Origin: JASLEW01 sp035544875 | Lineage (GTDB): Bacteria; Acidobacteriota; Thermoanaerobaculia; Multivoradales; UBA5704 | Direction of reading: 5' to 3' | NCBI GenBank assembly: GCA_035544875.1 | Contig: DASZZP010000113.1 | Span: 1-64,000 of the forward strand | Length of the DNA: 64,000 nt | Part shown: positions 43,498 to 51,453 of the stretch, piece by piece | How the letters are laid out: each line of letters opens with the position of its first letter | Numbering within the stretch: position 1 is the stretch's first letter | Translations under genes and position numbers: made by a program | Notes under the pieces: model-generated | Told to the model about the DNA's origin: nothing | Databases searched by the model: none | The model's input: the letters and a program-made list of their open reading frames with translations, nothing else

Positions 43498-45770
43498 GCA
43501 CTCTTGACGGCGGGCAGAGCGTAGGCCGCTACCAGATCGTCCGTTTCCTAGGCGCAGGGGCGATGGGCGAGGTCTATCTCGCCGTCGACCCGCATATCGA
43601 GCGGCAGCTGGCGATCAAGACGGTGCGGCTGGCCGGCGGCCGCCCGCAGGAGATCGAGGACCGCAAGAGGCGGCTGCTGCGCGAGGCGAGGGCGGCAGGG
43701 CGCCTGCTCCACCCCAATGTGGTTACCCTCTTTGACACCGGGGAAGCGGAGGGGCTGCTCTACCTGGCCTTCGAGTTCGTCGAAGGCGCGGATCTGGCGG
43801 GCCGGCTCGAGCGCGACGATGCGCCCAGCTTGCGCGAGGTCCTGCACATCGTCCATCAGGTAGCCGAGGCCCTCGACTACGCCCACCGGCAGGGGATCGT
43901 CCACCGCGACATCAAGCCGAGCAACATCCTCATCGACACCAGCGGCCGGGTCAAGGTTGCCGACTTCGGTATCGCCAAGGTCGCGGGGCAGAACACCGAG
44001 CTGACCGTGGTGGGCTCGGTGATGGGCAGCCCGCAGTATCTCTCGCCCGAGCAGATCCGCGGCGAGGAGCTCGACGGCCGCAGCGATGTCTTCTCGCTCG
44101 GCGTCGTGCTCTACGAGATGCTCTCGGGCCAGCGTCCCTTCGCGGGCGAGACCATCACCACGCTCGTCTATCAGATCCTGCACAAGGACCCCTCGATCTC
44201 GGCGCTGCGGGTCGTGCCGCTGCGGCTCGAACAGCTGCTGCACGACATGATGGCCAAGGACCGCGAGGACCGGCTGAGCACCGCCGGGCGGGTGGCTGAG
44301 GAGGTCGCCGCCATCGAGCGCGAGCTGCCCGAGGAGGTGCTGGCGGCGCCGGCGGCGGCGGTGACGCAGCAGCTCGACGCCACCCGCGTGCTGCCGCCGC
44401 GCTCGGGCGATGTGGCACCGGCGGCTGCTCAACCGCGGTCCCCCGCCACACTCACCGCGGCCGCGCCACCGGCGCCGCCGATCATCAGCGCGGCGGCCCG
44501 ACCTCCCGCCGTCGCCGGGCGGTCGTCCTCGACGCGCCTCTTGCTTGCCCTGGCAGCGGTCCTGATCCTGCTGCTCGGTGGAGGGGCGTTCAGCGTCTAC
44601 TGGCTCTGGCAGCACTACGTGAGGCCGGGGGTGACCGGCGAGAGCGGCGGGAGCGCGACGGCTGCGGCGAGCGCGGCGAGCGCGGCGAGCGGCGCCGGCA
44701 CCCAAAGCGCGCCGTCCCGCGAGCCTCTCGTGGCAACGACCGTGGCGAAGCACGGAGCGCCAGCCGGCGCCAGCCCGCCCGCTGGCGCGGCGCCGAGCCC
44801 GGCGGGCGCAGCCACCGAGAGCCGCACGCCGGCGAAGCTCGCCACCCCGCCTGCCACTGGCGGCGGGCGCGCGCCTCACTCCGCCGGCGCCGGCGCCGGC
44901 GGCGTCAGCGGCGTGGCCGCCCCTCCCCCCGTCCCAACGACCCGGTCGAGCTCCGGCTCCGCCCAGGGGGCACGCGACGACGCCAGCGGCCAGCGGGCGA
45001 AGGCGGCGCCGACGGGCGGCCTCCCGGCGCGGGGGACGAACGGCGCGCTCCCAGCCCATGGCGAGACCGATGCGTCCTCGGGCCAGCCCGAGGCCCACCG
45101 CACCGCCGAGCGCGCGGTGCCAGCCCCGCATCCGACCGAGGCGGCGGCGGGCACCGAACGGGAGGAGGCACCCGGCGGCGGCACGCCGTCCTCCCCCGCG
45201 GCCGACTCCGACCTGGTGCTCAAGACCGGCCTCGAGCTCGCCTTCCGCGTCAACCCGCCCGACGCCCTGGTGCTGCTCGACGGCGCGGTCATCGGCCGCG
45301 CGGAGGAGTGGAGCGGGCAGAAGGGGAGCCGCTCCTTCACGCTGCCGAACCCGGGGCCGCACCTGGTCAAGGTCAGAAAGGGAGGGATGAGGGACTACAA
45401 GATCACCGTCGAGGCGGCGGCCGTCCGCGGCACGACCCCGGTGGTGGTGACGCTGCGGCCGCTGCCGACCTCGCAGGTCATGACCACCGACCTCGAGACC
45501 ATCCGGGTGCGCGAGGCGGTGGCCTTCAGCGTCAAGCCGGACAGCGCCATGATCTACGTCGACGGCTCGCTGGTCGGCCAGGCCAAGCAATACGCGGGGC
45601 GCTTCGGGCGCGCGAACGAATGGCTGAGCTTATCGCCGGGGATCCACCGGGTGGCGTTGATCGCCCCGGGTTACCGCCGGCGGGAGTATGCCGTCGAGGT
45701 CACCACGGGCGCCGACAAGGCGAAGCAGAGAATCGACGCGGCGATGACGGCCGGAGCGGCCGGAGACTAG
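43494..45770 (+). CDS. membrane Ser/Thr protein kinase with PEGA repeats
   Basis: 758 residues: Hanks-type kinase domain (~12-275) with P-loop GAGAMGEVY, Lys in LAIKTV, catalytic HRDIKPSN, DFG and SPEQI. A proline-rich juxtamembrane region, one helix (~342-367, LLLALAAVLILLLGGGAFSVYW), a ~200-residue Ala/Pro/Ser-rich low-complexity stretch, then two PEGA-like beta domains (~575-655, ~660-750) outside follow. PEGA domains likely bind envelope ligands. Complete active residues are present. GTG start overlapping DUF2007. Followed by the M16 protease gene after three bases. Confidence 0.9.
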   Translation: MSTLDGGQSVGRYQIVRFLGAGAMGEVYLAVDPHIERQLAIKTVRLAGGRPQEIEDRKRRLLREARAAGRLLHPNVVTLFDTGEAEGLLYLAFEFVEGADLAGRLERDDAPSLREVLHIVHQVAEALDYAHRQGIVHRDIKPSNILIDTSGRVKVADFGIAKVAGQNTELTVVGSVMGSPQYLSPEQIRGEELDGRSDVFSLGVVLYEMLSGQRPFAGETITTLVYQILHKDPSISALRVVPLRLEQLLHDMMAKDREDRLSTAGRVAEEVAAIERELPEEVLAAPAAAVTQQLDATRVLPPRSGDVAPAAAQPRSPATLTAAAPPAPPIISAAARPPAVAGRSSSTRLLLALAAVLILLLGGGAFSVYWLWQHYVRPGVTGESGGSATAAASAASAASGAGTQSAPSREPLVATTVAKHGAPAGASPPAGAAPSPAGAATESRTPAKLATPPATGGGRAPHSAGAGAGGVSGVAAPPPVPTTRSSSGSAQGARDDASGQRAKAAPTGGLPARGTNGALPAHGETDASSGQPEAHRTAERAVPAPHPTEAAAGTEREEAPGGGTPSSPAADSDLVLKTGLELAFRVNPPDALVLLDGAVIGRAEEWSGQKGSRSFTLPNPGPHLVKVRKGGMRDYKITVEAAAVRGTTPVVVTLRPLPTSQVMTTDLETIRVREAVAFSVKPDSAMIYVDGSLVGQAKQYAGRFGRANEWLSLSPGIHRVALIAPGYRRREYAVEVTTGADKAKQRIDAAMTAGAAGD

Positions 45771-45773
45771 CGG

Positions 45774-47045
45774 GTGATCCCGCCCACGGCGTGCATTCCC
45801 GGCCGCAGGTGGCAGCGGCGGCTGGCCAACGGCCTCGAGGTCTGCGTGCTGGAGAACCGGCAGGCGCCGATCGTCACCACGGCGCTGATCTACCGGGCCG
45901 GCACGCGCGACGAGCCGCCGGGACACGGCGGCGTCGCCCATTTCCTCGAGCACATGATGTTCAAGGGATCGGCACGCTACGGGCCCGGCGAGATCGACCG
46001 CCGCACGCAGGCGCTGGGCGGCGTCAACAATGCCGTGACCAGCCACGATGCCACCATCTACTACTTCAACTTCGCCGCCGACCGCTGGCCGGAGGCGCTG
46101 GCCATCGAAGCCGACCGCATGGCGGGCCTGACCCTGGATCCTACGCAGGTGGCGAGCGAGCGGCAGGTGATCCTCGAAGAGATCGCCATGTACGAAGACG
46201 AGCCGTGGGACGCGCTCGAGATGGCGGTCGAGGCTGGCCTGTTTTCGCCCCACCCCTACGGCCGGCCGGTGCTCGGCACGCGCCCCGAGCTGCTGGCGAC
46301 CGGCGAGGCGGAGCTGCGCAGCTTCCACCGCCGCTTCTACCGGCCCGACAACGCCGTGCTGGTGGTGGCGGGCGACGTCGGCGAGCAGGCGGTCGAAGAG
46401 GTGGCGCGCCATCTCGAGGGACTGCCGCCGGGGGCCGACCAGCGCGCCCCGGCCTCGCCGCCGCAGGCATGGCCGCCGCCGCTGCAGCGCCTCGAGCGGC
46501 GCAAGGGCGAGGTGGCGCGGCTGCTGCTGGCGCTGCCGGCGCCGGCGGGCTCCGACCCCGATATGACCAGCCTGCGCCTGCTCGCCACCGTGCTCGCCGG
46601 CGGGCGCGCCAGCCGGCTGCACCGGGCGTTGGTCGACGAAGGCAAGCTCTGCGTCTGGGTCACGGCGGACGTAACCGAGAGCCTCGATGCCGGACACTTC
46701 ACCATGGCCGCCGAGGTGGTGCCCGGGGTCGAGCCGGAGCGGGTCGAGTCCGAGCTCCTGCGCCAGCTGGCCGCGCTGGTCGCCAATCCGCCTTCCGCCG
46801 AGGAGACCGAGCGCGCGCGGCAGGTCGGGCTTGCCGACTGGGTGTTCGAGCACGAGCGCGTGCATCAGCAGGCGCTGTCCATCGGCGCCGCTCTCGCCCT
46901 GTTCGACCCCGATCATCTGGACCGCGAGATGCGGCGGCTGCTCGCCGCCGATCCGCGGCAGCTGCTCGAGGCGGCGGCCCGCTACCTGAGCGCCGACCGA
47001 GGCGTGGTCGGCTGGTCGCTGCCGCGGCCGCGGCCTTGCGTCTGA
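45774..47045 (+). CDS. M16-family zinc peptidase, catalytic subunit
   Basis: 423 residues with the inverted zinc motif HFLEHM (GVAHFLEHMMFKG, ~residues 56-68) and the downstream Glu in ILEEIAMYEDEP. The C-terminal domain lacks the Arg-Tyr substrate-binding pair: the usual RE-GLAYS segment reads DEGKLCVWV. GTG start three bases after the kinase stop. Works with the paralogous inactive subunit encoded 280 bp downstream; heterodimers of this kind are known from bacterial and mitochondrial M16 enzymes. There is no signal peptide visible. Confidence 0.87.
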   Translation: MIPPTACIPGRRWQRRLANGLEVCVLENRQAPIVTTALIYRAGTRDEPPGHGGVAHFLEHMMFKGSARYGPGEIDRRTQALGGVNNAVTSHDATIYYFNFAADRWPEALAIEADRMAGLTLDPTQVASERQVILEEIAMYEDEPWDALEMAVEAGLFSPHPYGRPVLGTRPELLATGEAELRSFHRRFYRPDNAVLVVAGDVGEQAVEEVARHLEGLPPGADQRAPASPPQAWPPPLQRLERRKGEVARLLLALPAPAGSDPDMTSLRLLATVLAGGRASRLHRALVDEGKLCVWVTADVTESLDAGHFTMAAEVVPGVEPERVESELLRQLAALVANPPSAEETERARQVGLADWVFEHERVHQQALSIGAALALFDPDHLDREMRRLLAADPRQLLEAAARYLSADRGVVGWSLPRPRPCV

Positions 47046-47078
47046 GCTGCCACCGCCGGTGGGCGATCCTCGAAGCAT

Positions 47079-47287
47079 GAAACGGCGCTGCGATGTGGCG
47101 GTGGGGGCCTACTCGAGGCATCCATCGGATCGCCCCCCGCAACCGGTCGACCCCCTTCCCGGTTGTCCGAAGCCGCCGGGTCCCGACCTGCCGGGAGTGC
47201 CGGCAATGGTAGATGTGCCGGCCTGCCCGGCGGCGCCGGGGGGGAAGGGGACGCCCCCTCCCCTGGCGCACGGACCAGTTTCGTCTT
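47079..47287 (-). repeat. dispersed GC-rich repeat, copy B
   Basis: Same family as copy A but in the opposite orientation, starting AACGGCGCTGCGATGTGGCGG and ending GGCGCACGGACCAGTTTCGTCT. The hairpin half is replaced by a ~75-bp stretch containing GACCTGCCGGGAGTGCCGGC. It fills the space between the two M16 genes. Confidence 0.85.
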
Positions 47288-47326
47288 AGCCTCCCTCCCG
47301 AGCAGCCTTTCGAGCGCCGGCGAGTC

Positions 47327-48604
47327 ATGTCCGAGGCAAATCGCCCCATTGCAGGACCCGGGCAGGTCGCGGCACCCGAGCGAGCGGCCGCCGCGCCGCG
47401 GCTGGCGTTGCGGGTGCGGCGCGTCGAGGGCGCGCCGGTCGTGGCGGTGCGGCTGTGGGTCGACGGCGGCGCGCGCAGCGAGCGTCTGCCCGGCCAGGGC
47501 CTGGTCACCGGCCGCATGCTCGAAGAAGGCACGGAGCGCCGCGACTGGCAGCGGATCGCGGAGGATGCCGAGGGGCGGGGGATGATGCTGTCGAGCTTCG
47601 GCTCCTTCGAGGGGCACGGGGTCAACGTCGACGCCCTGGCGCCCGACTGGGAGCTGGCGGTCGCCTGGGCTGCCGAGCTGCTGCTCACTCCAGCGTTCCC
47701 CGAAGACCGCTGTGCGTGGGTCGCCAGGCAGGCTGCCGCCGAGCTCGAGAGCATGGCCGACGAGCCCGACGTCAAGACCTCGTGGGGCTTCCTCGAGCAG
47801 CTCTACGCTCCCCACCCGCGCCAGCGACCGGTGCACGGCAGCGTCGAGAGCCTGCTCCGCGTCACTCCCGCCGACTGCTTCGAGCAGCATCGCGCCGCCC
47901 TGGCCGGCCGCGTCGTGGCGGCGGTTGCCGGGGTGGTGGACGAGCAGGCGGTGGAGCGGCGGCTGGGCGAGCTGCTGGCCGATCTGCCGCCCGCCGGCCC
48001 GGCGCGGCCCGAGCCCGCCCCGCCGGTTGGGCTGCCAGCGCGCCGGCGCGAGATCGCGGTCGAAGCCGACAACCAGGCCCACCTCTACGTCGGCCACCTG
48101 ACGGTGCCCCGCCGCCACCCCGACTTCGCGGCTCTCGAGCTGCTGGCGGTGATCCTGGGCTCCGGCTCCGGGCTGGCCGGGCGCATCCCGATGCGGATCC
48201 GCGAACGCGAGGGTCTGGCCTACTCCGCCCACGCCCAGACGGCGGCCGGTGCGGGGCTCGACGCCGGCCGGCTGGTCGCCTATGTCGCCACCTCGCCGGA
48301 CACGGTGGCGCGGGCCGAACGCGGCGTGAGCGAGGAGATCGTCCGCCTGCTCGAGCACGGCATCGGCGAGGACGAGCTGGAGGAGGCGCGCTCCTACCTG
48401 CTCGGACGCGAGCCGTTTCGGCGCGAGACCGCTCGCCAGTGGGCCGAGCTGCTGCTCGAAGCCGAGCACTTCGCCCTGCCGCTCGAAGACCTGCCGCGCC
48501 GGATCGCCGAGCTCAACGCCCTCGACCGTGCCGCGGTCGAGTCCGCGGCTCGCCGCCATCTCGATCCCGCCGCCCTCCGGGTCACCGTAGGCCTGCCAGC
48601 CTGA
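47327..48604 (+). CDS. M16-family inactive partner subunit
   Basis: 425 residues with the M16 fold but no HxxEH: the corresponding place reads GQGLVTGRMLEEGTERRDW. It keeps the substrate-binding Arg and Tyr in REREGLAYSAHA (~residue 302), which the first subunit lacks. The two proteins therefore complement each other in one heterodimer, as in Sphingomonas M16 pairs and MPP. ATG 47327; no strong Shine-Dalgarno. It may be transcribed with the first subunit through repeat copy B. Confidence 0.85.
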   Translation: MSEANRPIAGPGQVAAPERAAAAPRLALRVRRVEGAPVVAVRLWVDGGARSERLPGQGLVTGRMLEEGTERRDWQRIAEDAEGRGMMLSSFGSFEGHGVNVDALAPDWELAVAWAAELLLTPAFPEDRCAWVARQAAAELESMADEPDVKTSWGFLEQLYAPHPRQRPVHGSVESLLRVTPADCFEQHRAALAGRVVAAVAGVVDEQAVERRLGELLADLPPAGPARPEPAPPVGLPARRREIAVEADNQAHLYVGHLTVPRRHPDFAALELLAVILGSGSGLAGRIPMRIREREGLAYSAHAQTAAGAGLDAGRLVAYVATSPDTVARAERGVSEEIVRLLEHGIGEDELEEARSYLLGREPFRRETARQWAELLLEAEHFALPLEDLPRRIAELNALDRAAVESAARRHLDPAALRVTVGLPA

Positions 48605-48657
48605 CCACTAAGAGCCCCGCGGGCCCGCCGGTGGGGACTAAGACCAATCTGGTTGAC

Positions 48658-48695
48658 TTGACAAGCCTGCCGCTCAGACATATGGTAGTGCCATA
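48658..48695 (+). promoter_or_regulatory. PadR promoter and operator
   Basis: TTGACA (48658-48663) and TATGGT (48681-48686) are 17 bp apart. TATGG-TAGTG-CCATA (48681-48695) is a palindrome over the -10 box. An ATG at 48682 lies inside this palindrome, so the next ATG at 48712 is the better start for the regulator. Confidence 0.6.
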
Positions 48696-48711
48696 CATTG
48701 AGACGCCGACC

Positions 48712-49059
48712 ATGGAGACGCCGACCTCAGACAACCGCGAACGCAAGAAGGGGACCGCGGAGATGCTCGTCCTGGCGCTCCTCGAGGACCGTGCCCGCCA
48801 CGGCTACGAGATCGCCAAGCTCATCGAGCAGCGTTCCGAAGGCGTGCTGGCCTTCCACGCCGCGTCGCTCTATCCGCTGCTCTACCGTCTGGAGCGGCGC
48901 GGCTTGATCGCCGGACGGTGGATCGAAAAAGCGGCGCAGAGGCGCCGCCGCTACTATCGGTTGACGCCGGAGGGACGCCAGGTCCTGGCCGCCCAGCGTC
49001 GCGACTGGCTGGAGTTCATCCGCGCCCTCGAGCGTGTGGCGGGGCTCAGCCATGCGTGA
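48712..49059 (+). CDS. PadR-family transcription regulator
   Basis: 115 residues: winged helix MLVLALLEDRARHGYEIAKLIEQRSEGVLAFHAASLYPLLYRLERRGLIAGRWI with RRRRYYRLTPEGRQVL, the PadR signature, and a short C-terminal helix. PadR proteins repress neighbouring genes; in Acidobacteria they commonly precede duplicated orphan permeases. That permease follows here but is cut after ~30 codons, so the regulator has probably lost its target. Overlaps the permease start by eight bases. Confidence 0.87.
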   Translation: METPTSDNRERKKGTAEMLVLALLEDRARHGYEIAKLIEQRSEGVLAFHAASLYPLLYRLERRGLIAGRWIEKAAQRRRRYYRLTPEGRQVLAAQRRDWLEFIRALERVAGLSHA

Positions 49060-49198
49060 CTGGCGGCAGCTGGTGCGCGAGCGCCTGCCGCCACTGGCGC
49101 TCTCCGGACCGCGCGAGCAGGAGATCCGCGAGGAGACAGCAGGGCTACATTGTCAAGCGCGTCGCCTCTTCTCTCCGACTCCCTTGAAGAACGTGTAG
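49052..49198 (+). pseudogene. beheaded ABC-type orphan permease (ADOP) start
   Basis: MRDWRQLVRERLPPLALSGPREQEIREE is the N-terminus typical of acidobacterial duplicated orphan permeases (FtsX-like, ~800 residues). After about 49138 the frame passes into the 3' end of the methyltransferase gene on the other strand and stops after 48 codons. The membrane domain is entirely missing. Confidence 0.65.
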
Positions 49199-49968
49199 CA
49201 GAAGACGCCGTCCGCCGCAGCCGTTCTGTGAAGATCTCGAACACCTGCATCGAAGGCTTCGGGATCGGTGATGCCGGCCTCGATCGCGGATTCGCGAACG
49301 CCCTCGATCATCGCGGTGAACGTCTTCCTGGTGAAGCCGTCGACGAGGTCGGGTCTGCTCGAATCCACATACACCATGCGTGGAGAAACGTGCACCGCCT
49401 CTAGGCCCACCTCAACCATGAGTGGATAGAGCTGCCGGCCAATCAACGCGTTGCCTCCCGCCAACCGCTGCAACTCGACTTGACACCGGATTGCCATCTG
49501 GGCTGCGTTGCTATCGGGGTGGAAGTACGTCGACCCGTGGTCGCCCTCGATGACGGTCATGGTGCCACCAGGCCTGAGCAGCCGGTTGAGAATCACCAAC
49601 GCCGCAACGGGCCGCGACAGGTGCTCCAGGACGAAACAGACGAAGACGTGGTCGAAGGATTCGGGGGCGAATGGCAAGGCGAAGATGTCCGCCTGCTGGA
49701 ACTGTACATTCGTGAGTCCCGCCGCGTTCGTCGTCCTCCTGGCTTCCGCGACCGAGTCCGCGGAGACATCAAGCGCCGTGAACCGCGCGTCCGGGCTCCG
49801 TTGAGCGAGGGTGACCGTCTGGGCTCCAACGCCACACCCCGCTTCGAGGACCACGCTTCCAGACGGGTACGAGGTGTCGGAGTGCAGCAGGTGGACCAGC
49901 GCTCCGGCCTGATCCTGCAAGCGTTCGTTCTCACGCGGGCGGTAGCCGTGTACATATGTCTCGCTCAC
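49153..49968 (-). CDS. SAM-dependent methyltransferase
   Basis: 271 residues of a class I methyltransferase: SAM motif I VVLEAGCGVGAQTVTLA, the acidic end of beta-2 FTALDVSADS, FQQADIFALPF, and motif IV region FDHVFVCFVLEHLSRP. Substrate unknown. Its GC content appears lower than its neighbours', and its 3' end abuts the truncated permease, so it probably arrived by an event that deleted the rest of the permease. It may or may not belong to the pigment cluster. Confidence 0.82.
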   Translation of the reverse strand: MSETYVHGYRPRENERLQDQAGALVHLLHSDTSYPSGSVVLEAGCGVGAQTVTLAQRSPDARFTALDVSADSVAEARRTTNAAGLTNVQFQQADIFALPFAPESFDHVFVCFVLEHLSRPVAALVILNRLLRPGGTMTVIEGDHGSTYFHPDSNAAQMAIRCQVELQRLAGGNALIGRQLYPLMVEVGLEAVHVSPRMVYVDSSRPDLVDGFTRKTFTAMIEGVRESAIEAGITDPEAFDAGVRDLHRTAAADGVFCYTFFKGVGEKRRRA

Positions 49969-50037
49969 TGTGTCGCTCTCAACCGCTGGTTCAGCTCGGC
50001 GTGCCCTTGACCGCGGCAGGTGCAGGCGGCTTCGGCG

Positions 50038-51399
50038 TCAGCCGGAGCCTTCTCGCTGCCGACCGCCGGGGCCGGCGGGCGCCGCGGCGGGGATCGGCAT
50101 GCCAGCCAGCAGGGAGAAGCGGCGGCGGCGGGGCGCCAGGGGGACTCGGCGATTGAGGCGGACGAAGTGGCCGAGCACCGCGATCCGCCAGCGGAGCGAC
50201 AAAGAGGGGCGCGGGAAAACCAGCCCGGCGAGGACGGAGAGCGCCGCGCGGTGCACCTGAAACGGTCCCGGGCCGTTGATGAACAGCTCGCGGAAAGAGT
50301 GATCGTAGTAGTGGCGCACCATCGTGAAGAGGGGCGCCGAGCAGCGCTCGACGTAGCGGATGTAGCGCCGCCGTGCGCGCGGCGGCGAGGCGCCGCGCTG
50401 CAGGATGGCGGCGACGCCGCGCCCCGCCTCGGCGCCGCCCATCATGGCCAGGCAGACGCCGGTCGCGAAGATCGGGTCGACGAAAGTGGCGGCGTCCCCC
50501 ACCAGGAGATAGCCGGGACCGGCGTAAGGCGAGCAGCGGTAGCTGAAGTCGGCGGTTACCAGGTTGGTGTCGGGCCCCTTGGCCGCCGCCATGCGCTTGC
50601 GCATCAGCGGGCAGCGCTCGATCCCCCAGGCGAGCATGCGCTGCGGTGGCACACCCACCTGGCGCGCGGCCTCGGCGTCCATCACCAGGCCGACGCTCAT
50701 GCGCGTCTCGTCAAACGGGATGAGCCAGAACCAGCCCTCGTCGCACATCACCATGGTCGGGTAGCCCGCCTCGACGCCGGGCCGCCGCTCGACGTTCTCG
50801 AAGTGGGCGAAGTAGGCAACCTTGCGCAGGCCGGGCAGCACCTTGCGCGTGCCGAGGTGCTTGCCGACCAGCGTCGCCTGGCCGCTGGCGTCGATCAGGT
50901 AGCGCGCGGCATGGGTCTCCCCGCCGTCCGCTTCCACGGCCACGTCGCCGTCGGCCAGGCGCAGGATGCGCCGCACCACCCGCCGCTCCAGCACTTCGAC
51001 GCCGGCGCGGCGGGCGGCGTCGAGCAGCATGGTGTCGAACAGGGCGCGCTCGACGTTGAAGGCTTGCCGGCCGCCGCCGAGCAGCCCGCTGGCGAAATGG
51101 TAGAGCTGCCACTGTTCGCCGTCGCCGAAGGCGAACTCGGCGCCCCGCTTGTCCACGTGCGGCAGCCGCCAGAGCTCTTCCTCGAGCCCCAGCTCGCGAA
51201 TCAGCTGGAGATTGCGCGGCATGCAGGACTCGCCGATCTTGAACCGCGGCATGGTCGAGCGGTCGAGCAGCCGGACCGAGAGCCCGGCGCGCGCCATCAC
51301 CAGGGCGGCGGTGGCGCCGCCGGGGCCGCCGCCGATCACCAGCACGTCGCAGTCTGGCGGGGTGGCGCGGGTCGGAGCTGGAACTGGGTTGCCAGTCAT
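50038..51399 (-). CDS. halogenase-like FAD-dependent monooxygenase
   Basis: 453 residues. FAD site VIGGGPGGATAALVMARAG, then the flavin-halogenase family patterns: KIGESCMPR, a lysine in VDKRGAEFAFG at the place of the halogenase catalytic Lys, WFWLIP matching the WxWxIP motif (about residue 225), and FVDPIFATGV. WxWxIP distinguishes halogenases from ordinary monooxygenases, but several non-halogenating relatives keep it. Xanthomonadin aryl polyenes are brominated and their cluster has a related enzyme; tailoring of a polyene is likely here. Leftward unit, 54 bp after the DUF2062 fusion gene. Confidence 0.8.
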   Translation of the reverse strand: MTGNPVPAPTRATPPDCDVLVIGGGPGGATAALVMARAGLSVRLLDRSTMPRFKIGESCMPRNLQLIRELGLEEELWRLPHVDKRGAEFAFGDGEQWQLYHFASGLLGGGRQAFNVERALFDTMLLDAARRAGVEVLERRVVRRILRLADGDVAVEADGGETHAARYLIDASGQATLVGKHLGTRKVLPGLRKVAYFAHFENVERRPGVEAGYPTMVMCDEGWFWLIPFDETRMSVGLVMDAEAARQVGVPPQRMLAWGIERCPLMRKRMAAAKGPDTNLVTADFSYRCSPYAGPGYLLVGDAATFVDPIFATGVCLAMMGGAEAGRGVAAILQRGASPPRARRRYIRYVERCSAPLFTMVRHYYDHSFRELFINGPGPFQVHRAALSVLAGLVFPRPSLSLRWRIAVLGHFVRLNRRVPLAPRRRRFSLLAGMPIPAAAPAGPGGRQREGSG

Positions 51400-51453
51400 T
51401 GACTCACTGCCCAGTCTATCGCACGGCCTGTGTTTTTCCGGTGGTGAGGCAGG

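Noticed and set aside
48682..48711. ATG at 48682 as PadR start
   Set aside because: It lies inside the palindrome that overlaps the -10 box; the next ATG (48712) fits the family start and leaves the operator free.
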